Shown here: piece after piece, positions 25,957-32,593 of the stretch
Numbering within the stretch: the first letter of the stretch is position 1
Layout of the letters: each line of letters starts with the position of its first letter
Assembly: GCA_910589395.1 (NCBI GenBank)
Contig: CAJUTL010000001.1
Span: 86,060 to 150,059 of the forward strand
Direction: 5' to 3'
Length of the DNA: 64,000 nt
Origin: an uncultured Oscillospiraceae bacterium
GTDB taxonomy: Bacteria; Bacillota_A; Clostridia; Oscillospirales; Acutalibacteraceae
Position numbers and translations under genes: made by a program
Notes under the pieces: model-generated
What the model was told of the DNA's origin: nothing
The model's database searches: none
The model's input: only the letters and a program-made list of their open reading frames with translations

Positions 25957-26767
25957 GATAATTGTTTTTGAGATAGTCCCGGTATTCCTCCAGGCAGAGA
26001 TCCAGGCGTTCCATTTCCTGGGCATATTCTTTTCCCACATAGCGGTAATGCCAGCTTTCGTTATCGATACCGGTAGCGCTGACCTTGCTTTTTTTGTAGC
26101 GCTGCACAAAGCCGTATTCTGCGGCGTGCTCCTCCAGCCAGCGGTAGGCCTCGGTTTCCTCGAAATCGTCGCTGACATCGTTGAAATCCACAGCCAGGCC
26201 GGTATGGTGTTCACTGTAGCCGGGGCGGTTGATGGTGCGAAGGGCGTCCTCTAGGGCGGCTTCCTCCGTCATGCCTTTCTGGGAGACCCGCTCCTGTACG
26301 GCCCGGTCCAGAATTTCCTGCTGCAGCTCCACGCTGCGGTAGCTGGAAGCGATCCAGAGAGTGACGCCGTCCTCGCTTGCCGCCGCCAGCAAAGCGCTGA
26401 GATCCTCATAAACACACTCGTCCACCTGCTCCTCTCCCGCAATGGTTCTCGGCGTAACATGCCAGCCGTCCGGCAGAGAATTTTCGCTGTTTACCAGTAC
26501 CAGAAGAGGATCGGACAGCCGGGGATCGGCCGGTTTTGGAGAAGGGGTGGGGGCGGACACGGCGGAAGAATTAACGGCAATATGAGGCTGGCCGGAAGAG
26601 GCGTTTTCCTCCTCCGGAGAAGAGACAAAGCCCGAAAGAGCGGAGGCAAACAGGGAAACCGAAGCGATCACCAGCACGCCGATCCCCAAAAGCTTTATGA
26701 TTCGCAGATTGCGTTTTCGGATCTGCTCTCTTTGCATACGGGAGCGCTCCCGCTCTGCTTTATTCAT
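25943..26767 (-). CDS. VanY-type D-alanyl-D-alanine carboxypeptidase
   Basis: 274-residue membrane-anchored peptidase (cytoplasmic basic end, TM about 24-46, Ser/Pro-rich linker to 85). The M15B zinc site is intact: SEHHTGLAVDF near 185 (His and Asp ligands) and ESWHYRYVG near 240 (catalytic Glu, His ligand). It trims the terminal D-Ala of peptidoglycan stem peptides. There are no van resistance genes around, so housekeeping wall maturation is more likely than glycopeptide resistance. AAAGGAG lies upstream of the ATG. The M23 gene lies 96 bases upstream on the same strand. Confidence 0.92.
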   Translation of the reverse strand: MNKAERERSRMQREQIRKRNLRIIKLLGIGVLVIASVSLFASALSGFVSSPEEENASSGQPHIAVNSSAVSAPTPSPKPADPRLSDPLLVLVNSENSLPDGWHVTPRTIAGEEQVDECVYEDLSALLAAASEDGVTLWIASSYRSVELQQEILDRAVQERVSQKGMTEEAALEDALRTINRPGYSEHHTGLAVDFNDVSDDFEETEAYRWLEEHAAEYGFVQRYKKSKVSATGIDNESWHYRYVGKEYAQEMERLDLCLEEYRDYLKNNYQKSA

Positions 26768-26863
26768 GAAACATTTCTCCTTTTCTCATTCCGTGCTGTT
26801 TGACTTCCTTATATCTTAAAGAGCGCCGCTGCCTGAAAAGTGTAACCGGGCTCCTTCAGGCTC

Positions 26864-27931
26864 TCAGGAAGAAGCTTCCTCCGAGGAAGGCGGAGGGGTG
26901 AAGCAATCCTCCGGAATCTTTTCCCGGCAGGCCCGCACCCGGCTCCATTCCTTGGTGGCGTCGTCCCGCCTCACCTCGCTTTGATGGCTTCGCAGCAGGT
27001 TGCACAGGGCATATACGTCCACCCAGATCTCGTTATTTCCCTCTTTTTGGGATTCGTCAAAAATCAACTGCAAACCGTAATGCAGATGACTCACATTGAT
27101 ATTGTTGGTATTTTCCGTGGCGCTGTAGCCGGTGCGGCCCACGTAGCCGATCACGTCTCCCGCCATGACGGTTTGACCTACCGCCAGACCCTCGGCATAG
27201 GGGCGGTTCTGCCGGAGATGGGCATAGTAGTGATAGCGCTTTCCGTCAAAGCTGCGAATGCCCAGCCGCCAGCCGCCGTACTGGTTCCAGCCCATGGCCT
27301 CTACCACGCCGGATTCCACAGCGATCACCGGTGTGCCTACCGCCGCCATCATATCGTGGCCCAAGTGCTTTCGCTTGTAGCCATAGCTGCGGCCCGCACC
27401 GAAATCATCGTAATCGCTGTAGGGAAAGGTTTTGGCAATGGGGGAACAGCCCCGAAGACCATACCGCTTTTCCCAGCCGGTCTCCGTTTCCTCTTCATAC
27501 TCGCCCACAAGACCGTCCAGTACCGCGCCGTAAGCCTCCCGGTAATAGCTGTAATACTTCATCTCGGAAGCCAGCGCGGAGATGGAGTCGCCTTCCTTTG
27601 TCCGCTCCACCAGGGCGGTAAGATCTTTCTTCTGATACCGGGAAAAATCCCCGCCGTATTTCGCGCCCAGATACGCCAGCAGCTCCACCCAGCTCACATG
27701 GGGATTTTCCGGATCGCCATAGGTGGCAAGATCCGCCTCCAAAGCGTCCTGCAAAGGGCCCTCCGGCACGGTGAAATCCACCCATTTGATATAGTCCTTC
27801 TTTTCCGTCTGGGCTGTGGCGGCAAAGGAATTCGGCAGCAGAAAAAAACCGGCGGCCAATGCCAATAGAATACAACAAAATACCAGCGCGGTCAACAGGA
27901 GCTTTTTACGAAGTCTCAGTGTCAGGAACAT
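26864..27931 (-). CDS. M23-family (LytM) peptidoglycan endopeptidase
   Basis: 355 residues with an N-terminal signal anchor (10-36). The LytM domain occupies roughly 180-310 with zinc ligands GHDMMAAVGTPV and HLHYGLQ plus HYYAHL in between, so it should be catalytically active, unlike degenerate SpoIIQ-like proteins. A roughly 140-residue helical region with a LysM-like DSISALASEMKYY segment precedes it. The ATG at 27931 has GGGTGG seven bases upstream; an ATG at 27937 is an alternative. It pairs with the VanY-type gene as a wall-remodelling set. Confidence 0.88.
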   Translation of the reverse strand: MFLTLRLRKKLLLTALVFCCILLALAAGFFLLPNSFAATAQTEKKDYIKWVDFTVPEGPLQDALEADLATYGDPENPHVSWVELLAYLGAKYGGDFSRYQKKDLTALVERTKEGDSISALASEMKYYSYYREAYGAVLDGLVGEYEEETETGWEKRYGLRGCSPIAKTFPYSDYDDFGAGRSYGYKRKHLGHDMMAAVGTPVIAVESGVVEAMGWNQYGGWRLGIRSFDGKRYHYYAHLRQNRPYAEGLAVGQTVMAGDVIGYVGRTGYSATENTNNINVSHLHYGLQLIFDESQKEGNNEIWVDVYALCNLLRSHQSEVRRDDATKEWSRVRACREKIPEDCFTPPPSSEEASS

Positions 27932-28030
27932 AGCCATACCACCCGGGTTTCAAAATCTCTCAGGCTATGCTATGTTGAAATCGGGAGATTTTAGAACCCG
28001 CGAGAGGCTCCTGACCTCCGAAACCGGAAA

Positions 28031-29656
28031 TTATTTCAGCGCCCTTGCCGCCTCCCGCTCCGCAGTAAGGCCCCCGCGATACCGTTTCATATAGCTTTGG
28101 AAGCCGGAGACGTCCTCCGGCAGGGGCTGGGCGCAGCTTCCGGCGGCGCTTTGAAATACCTTTTGCTCCAAATAGTGCTCCAGGGTTTCGCCCGGCTCCC
28201 GGTTTTTCCGGTACATGGCAAGCAGCGCCATGCCCCAGGGGCCGCCCTCCCCAGCGGTTTCCAACACCGCCACAGGCACATTCAGCGCCCCGGCCAGAAG
28301 CCTTTGGGCCACGCCCTTTGTCTTGAACAGCCCGCCGTGTCCATACAGCTTTTCCAGCGTGACGTGTTCCTCCCGGAACAGAAGCTCCATGCCCATTTGC
28401 AGGGTAGCCATGGCGGCATAGAGCTGCGCCCGCATGAAATTGGGAAGCGTCAGGCGGCTGTCCGGGCTTCGCGCGATCAGGGGGCAGCCGTCCTCCAGGC
28501 CCGCTACCGGTTCGCCGGAGTAGCAGTTGTAGCTCAGCACGCCGCCGCAGTCCTCTTCTCCCTTCAGGGCCTGATGGTACAGCAGCTCGTAAAGCCGAGA
28601 CTTGGAAGGTTTTGTGCCCGCCGCCTCTAAAAGCTGCCCGAACAGCTTTACCCAGGCGTCCAGATCCGAGGTACAGGTGTTGCAATGCACCATGGCCACA
28701 GGCAGGCCGGAGGGCGTAGTGACCATGTCAATCTCCGGATAGACCCTGGAAAGGGCCTTTTCCAACACCACCATGGCAAAAATGGAGGTTCCCGCGGAAA
28801 CATTTCCCGTGCGGACAGACACGCTGTTGGTGGCCGCCATGCCGGTACCCGCGTCCCCCTCCGGAGGACACAGGGGGATCCCCGCTTCCAGCTCCCCAGA
28901 GGGGTCCAAAAGCCCGGCGCCCTTCGGCGTCAGCACACCGGCGGGCTCTCCGGCGGAAAGCACCCTGGGCAGTACCTCGGAAAGCCGCCAGGAAACGCCC
29001 TGACCGGCAAGCAGGCTGTCAAACCGCTTGATCATTCCGGCGTGGAAGGTTTTCGTATCGCTGTCAATGGGGAACATGCCGGAGGCCTCGCCCACGCCCA
29101 GCACCCGTTCCCCGGTGAGCCTCCAGTGCACATAGCCCGCCAGGGTGGTGAGATAATGAAGCTTTTGCACATGGGGCTCTCTGTTTTTGAGCGCCCTCCA
29201 AAGGTGAGCGATGCTCCAGCGCTGAGGAACATTGAACTGAAACAGGTCGGTAAGCTCCGCCGCCTCCCGCTCTGTCAGGGTATTCCGCCAGGTGCGGAAT
29301 TCGGCCAGCTGGTTTCCTTCCGCATCGAAGGGAAGGTACCCGTGCATCATGCCGGAGACCCCCATGGCCCCGGGGCACTTCAACGCTGTGCCGTACCGTG
29401 CTTTTACCTCTTCTCTCAGGGCCCGGTACGCGGCCTGGATCCCCTCCCACACATCGTCCAAATGGTAAGTCCACACTCCGTTTTCCAAGCGGTTTTCCCA
29501 GTCGAAGGCGCCGGAGGCGATAGGGGAATGATCCGCTCCGATGAGCACCGCCTTGATCCGGGTGGAGCCCAGCTCGATCCCCAGGGCGGTTTCCCCCTGC
29601 TCGATCCAGCTTTTTACGGTTTCCGGGCTGGTAGAATTTGTGATTTTCTCTTCCAT
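28031..29656 (-). CDS. FGGY-family carbohydrate kinase
   Basis: 541-residue sugar kinase of the xylulokinase/gluconokinase/ribulokinase superfamily. The N-terminal ATPase fold has GIELGSTRIKAVLI near 26 and GVSGMMHGYLPFD near 99; the C-terminal fold has the adenosine-binding region around YGHGGLFKTKGVAQRLLAGAL and GEGGPWGMALLAMY near 480. AGGAGAG precedes the ATG. It lies 96 bases downstream of a sugar-phosphate isomerase/epimerase on the same strand, which suggests a pentulose or hexulose pathway. Exact sugar unknown. Confidence 0.85.
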   Translation of the reverse strand: MEEKITNSTSPETVKSWIEQGETALGIELGSTRIKAVLIGADHSPIASGAFDWENRLENGVWTYHLDDVWEGIQAAYRALREEVKARYGTALKCPGAMGVSGMMHGYLPFDAEGNQLAEFRTWRNTLTEREAAELTDLFQFNVPQRWSIAHLWRALKNREPHVQKLHYLTTLAGYVHWRLTGERVLGVGEASGMFPIDSDTKTFHAGMIKRFDSLLAGQGVSWRLSEVLPRVLSAGEPAGVLTPKGAGLLDPSGELEAGIPLCPPEGDAGTGMAATNSVSVRTGNVSAGTSIFAMVVLEKALSRVYPEIDMVTTPSGLPVAMVHCNTCTSDLDAWVKLFGQLLEAAGTKPSKSRLYELLYHQALKGEEDCGGVLSYNCYSGEPVAGLEDGCPLIARSPDSRLTLPNFMRAQLYAAMATLQMGMELLFREEHVTLEKLYGHGGLFKTKGVAQRLLAGALNVPVAVLETAGEGGPWGMALLAMYRKNREPGETLEHYLEQKVFQSAAGSCAQPLPEDVSGFQSYMKRYRGGLTAEREAARALK

Positions 29657-29690
29657 GGCACAGCTCTCCTGTTTGCGTTATAAGTAAGGA

Positions 29691-29725
29691 TAAAAGAGCG
29701 CCGCAGGTCGCAGCGCTCTTCTTTT
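29691..29725 (-). terminator. Hairpin between epimerase and kinase genes
   Basis: AAGAGCGC and GCGCTCTT form a stem around CGCAGGTCGCA. On the minus strand it follows the epimerase stop by about 30 bases; the T-run is short, so it may attenuate rather than stop transcription into the kinase gene. Confidence 0.6.
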
Positions 29726-29752
29726 CGGGCAGATCGAGCTTGCAGTTCAAAC

Positions 29753-30637
29753 TTACTGAATATTTTCCTTCAGCCAGGCGCAGTCGTCCTTGAGGCACTG
29801 ATCGTGCTCATCGTAAAAGCCTTCCCGCTCTACTACCCAGAAGGCCTCAAAATCCTGCTCATCCAGGGCTTTCTTGATCTCCTTCCAGTCGATGTTGGAT
29901 TCCGGCGCGCCCATTTTGCACTGTACCTGGAAACGCCCGCCGTCCTGCTTCGCGCGCTCTTCAAAGCCCTGCAGGATCTTCTGGCGCTCCTCCAGGGGCA
30001 GCTCCTTTACATGGGCAAAGGGAGATTCCTTGGGGCCGCCTTCCCCATGGCGGGATTCCGGCAGGCCGCCGGGGCCCGCTACCCGGCTGTTTTCCTTGAC
30101 GTGAATGGAAATAATGCGGTTTCTGTATTTGCGGATAAAGTAGGGGGGATACATGCCGCCGTTCTGGGCCCAGCCGCAGTCCAGCTGGGAGAAGCATTTG
30201 GTGCTGTTATCCAGCAGGTGCTCCAAGAGGGATTTTCCCTCGTCAAAATAGAATTCCTGGCTGTGGTTGTGGTAGCCGATCTTAATACCGTAGGGCTCCG
30301 CCATTTCCGCCATTTTATCCAGCAGATGGGCCACTTCCACAGCCTCCGCCTTGTTGCAGAAGGGGGTGCCCGCCCAAATGACCGCCTTGCCGCCCAGAGC
30401 TGCCATTTTCCTGACGATCTCCTCAGTGGGCTCCGCATGAACGGAAGTCACGGTAAGGCCTGTTTCCGCCAGCCATTTCTTGATGTCCTCCACATCGTTT
30501 TCCAGGTCCACAGGCAGCAGCTCCACACTTTCAAAGCCCAGCTTCCGAATGGTTCGGAATTTTTCCAACAGCGTGGGGCCAAGGCCCAGATAGCTGGCAA
30601 TGCCGCCGAAGGAATAAGTACCGATGCCAACCCTCAT
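29753..30637 (-). CDS. Sugar phosphate isomerase/epimerase (xylose-isomerase-like TIM barrel)
   Basis: 294-residue TIM-barrel of the AP-endonuclease-2 fold. Typical strands are visible: VGIGTYSFGG at the start, FESVELLPVDLENDV near 33, TVTSVHAEP near 62, IGYHNHSQEF near 122, QLDCGW near 150, ISIHVKEN near 175 and AFWVVEREG near 265, supplying Glu/Asp/His metal ligands. CAGGAG lies upstream of the ATG at 30637. Together with the FGGY kinase it suggests a two-step sugar entry pathway, the actual substrate being unknown. Confidence 0.85.
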   Translation of the reverse strand: MRVGIGTYSFGGIASYLGLGPTLLEKFRTIRKLGFESVELLPVDLENDVEDIKKWLAETGLTVTSVHAEPTEEIVRKMAALGGKAVIWAGTPFCNKAEAVEVAHLLDKMAEMAEPYGIKIGYHNHSQEFYFDEGKSLLEHLLDNSTKCFSQLDCGWAQNGGMYPPYFIRKYRNRIISIHVKENSRVAGPGGLPESRHGEGGPKESPFAHVKELPLEERQKILQGFEERAKQDGGRFQVQCKMGAPESNIDWKEIKKALDEQDFEAFWVVEREGFYDEHDQCLKDDCAWLKENIQ

Positions 30638-30831
30638 AAAAATGATCTCCTGATTTTTATTTGCCCGTTTTCCGCTCAGGGAGAAAACGGCGCGATTTCT
30701 TATTTCTAACGATACCATATTTTCCCGGAAGTTTCAAGGGAAAAGGGGGTGCAGAATGAGGAATTAGTAATGAGCAATGAAGAGCAAGGCAAATAAATTG
30801 GGATTTAACGGTTATCCACTCACCTCCCGCC

Positions 30832-30943
30832 TGTCATCCTGAGCAGAAAGCAAGGAAACCTTGCTTTCTCGGCGAAGGATCTCGTCCTTAACCTTTTACC
30901 AAGAATTAAGGGCGAGATTCTTCGCCTGCGGCTCAGAATGACA
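30832..30943 (-). repeat. Repeat C hairpin unit
   Basis: Begins TGTCATCCTGAGC and ends GCTCAGAATGACA, so its tips are inverted repeats; inside are GCAAGG/CCTTGC and a pair of ATCTCG/CGAGAT segments. Related units are at 32312-32425, 44675-44794 and 62469-62627. It lies in the long gap (30638-31459) between the epimerase and the DUF4160 gene. Confidence 0.8.
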
Positions 30944-30987
30944 GTAGAGGGAACTATGTACTAAACTACAATTTGTCATCTTATCTT

Positions 30988-31070
30988 CCGGTCGGGTCAG
31001 AAACCAAACTTCCGCACTAAGCGGGGACACGAGTGGCCGCGGCGCCTCGCCGCAAACTATAATTTAGCGG
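30988..31070 (+). repeat. Repeat D arm
   Basis: Starts CCGGTCGGGTCAG and ends ACTATAATTTAGCGG, with GGCCGCGGCGCC in between. The same arm occurs at 32164-32236, 32475-32530, 62366-62455, 62711-62793 and 63896-64000 in both orientations. A weaker second arm (GCCGGGCCGGGGATCATT) follows at 31081-31130. The remaining 31131-31350 is AT-rich with no gene visible. Confidence 0.75.
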
Positions 31071-31350
31071 TTACTCTGCAGCCGGGCCGGGGATCATTCT
31101 CCCGCGCCAAGCTGGGGCGCAATCATTTGCAGGGTATCCTTTCCTGTATCTGGAAAGGATACCCCCTTAAAAACGGTTTCTGGAAATTTTAGATAAACTA
31201 TATTTTCAGCCTTCCTGTTTGGCTGATCTCTTTAACGACAAAATTCTTCAGAAATCGACACAATACCTATAATTTCTCTCACAAATTTCAAAGTGAATTC
31301 TCTTGAAAGAAAAAATTTTTACAAAAATCTGTTTTTCTCAAAGAATGGGG

Positions 31351-31380
31351 TTGATTTTTCTTTCCTGAATGTGTTACAAT
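31351..31380 (+). promoter_or_regulatory. Promoter of the DUF4160-DUF2442 pair
   Basis: TTGATT (31351-31356), 18 bp, TACAAT (31375-31380), followed by a roughly 80-base leader. Confidence 0.6.
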
Positions 31381-31459
31381 TTCACTTAACAAATAGTTGC
31401 GGCTTTGCGGGTCATTAGAAAGCCGTATGACTAAAACGGTATATTCAGGAGCTGATCTC

Positions 31460-31720
31460 ATGTCTGTTGTTTCCATGTTTTTTGGAATCGTTATTCGCAT
31501 CTATCGGGGAGAGGAACACGGGCTTCCCCATTTCCATGCTTCCTATCAGAAGCATAACGCGGTATTCACCATAGAAGGTGATATCGTGGCGGGTAGCCTT
31601 CCAAAAAAACAGCTGAAATTTATCGCGGCCTGGACAGAGATCCACAGGGAAGAGCTGATTGCGGACTGGGAACTGGCCTTGCGGGAGGAGCCCCTGTTTC
31701 CGATCGACCCACTGCGCTGA
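31460..31720 (+). CDS. DUF4160 protein (toxin-like partner)
   Basis: 86 residues matching the DUF4160 pattern: SMFFGIVIRIYRGEEHGLPHFHASY, then a short strand-rich segment, and REELIADWELALREEPLFPIDPLR at the end. The conserved LPHFHA histidines suggest an enzymatic or nucleic-acid-binding site. DUF4160 and DUF2442 genes are frequently adjacent and have been proposed as toxin-antitoxin-like pairs; that role is inference. The ATG at 31460 has CAGGAG nine bases upstream; the in-frame extension back to 31397 covers promoter-proximal leader. Confidence 0.8.
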   Translation: MSVVSMFFGIVIRIYRGEEHGLPHFHASYQKHNAVFTIEGDIVAGSLPKKQLKFIAAWTEIHREELIADWELALREEPLFPIDPLR

Positions 31721-31772
31721 ACGGCATATTATAAGACCCGGCTTGAGCTTTCGCGGAAAGGAACACGTTTTT

Positions 31773-32021
31773 ATGGCAGATGCTCCAGTATGGATCATAA
31801 GAGAAGTAGAGCCCCATGGGGACCACACGTTACTGCTGTTTTTCGCCAATGGGGAACGACGGATATTTGACGCCCGCCCCCTGCTGGAAAAGCCGTATTA
31901 CCGCAAGCTGAAAAGCCTTACTTATTTTTTGAAAGCAAAGCTTGACTACGGCACGGTGGTTTGGAACAATGATATCGATATTGCCCCGGAATATTTATAC
32001 CAGCACAGCAAACCGGAGTAG
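31773..32021 (+). CDS. DUF2442 protein (antitoxin-like partner)
   Basis: 82-residue DUF2442 protein; the ending TVVWNNDIDIAPEYLYQHS is diagnostic (xVxWxxGxDxxPExLY). AAAGGAA precedes the ATG, 52 bases after the DUF4160 stop. Small domains of this type are usually attached to or paired with DUF4160. A strong terminator follows, so the two genes form a self-contained unit. Confidence 0.82.
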   Translation: MADAPVWIIREVEPHGDHTLLLFFANGERRIFDARPLLEKPYYRKLKSLTYFLKAKLDYGTVVWNNDIDIAPEYLYQHSKPE

Positions 32022-32042
32022 AAGGAACAGACAATTTCTAAT

Positions 32043-32092
32043 CAAAAAAAGAGCTGCCGCAAAAGGGTACATTTTGCGGCGGCTCTTTTTAA
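32043..32092 (+). terminator. Terminator of the DUF4160-DUF2442 unit
   Basis: AAAAAAGAGCTGCCGCAAAA pairs with TTTTGCGGCGGCTCTTTTT (one bulge) around GGGTACA, ending in a T-run. Confidence 0.88.
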
Positions 32093-32163
32093 TGCCGAAG
32101 GGCAGCTAACGATAATGAGAAATGAGCAGTTAGCAATGAAGGGCAGAAGGCGAGACAATAAAG

Positions 32164-32530
32164 GATAGTTTGCGGCAAGGCGCCGCGGCCACTCGTGCCC
32201 CTGCTTGGTGCGGAAGTTTGGGTTCTGACCCGACTGGAAAAGATGGAAAATTATAGTTTAGCGAACTAGTCGTTAACCGTTAGTTGTTAGAGAAGGGCAA
32301 GCCTCCTCTCTTGTCATTCTGAGCCGCAGGCGAAGAATCTCGCCCTTAATTCCAGGGCAAAAGGACAAAGGACGAGATTCTTCACCGAGAAAGCAAGGCT
32401 GCCTTGCTTTCTGTTCAGTAATGACAAAAGGAAGGTGAGCGGATAACCGATAAATTGAAGTTTATCGCTCTACTTGCGGTCGGGTCAGGAACCGATTTCC
32501 CGCACCAGGCAGCTTCACGAGTGGGTGCAG
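32164..32530. repeat. Composite repeat D-C-D
   Basis: D arm in minus orientation (32164-32236), hairpin unit C (32312-32425, TGTCATTCTGAGCC to TTCAGTAATGACA), and D arm in plus orientation (32475-32530). Linkers consist of GTTAGTTGTTAG- and ATGAGCAAT-type filler. The whole lies in the 570-base gap between DUF2442 and uvrA; no gene is visible in it. The same order recurs at 62366-62793. Confidence 0.75.
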
Positions 32531-32593
32531 CAAATTCCAATTCATCTAACTGGTTCCTTGCCCTTAAATTCCCCATTCCTCATTGCTAATTTC

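Noticed and set aside
25943..26767. Glycopeptide resistance gene vanY of a van cluster
   Set aside because: No vanHAX, vanRS or vanZ genes nearby; best read as a wall-maturation carboxypeptidase.
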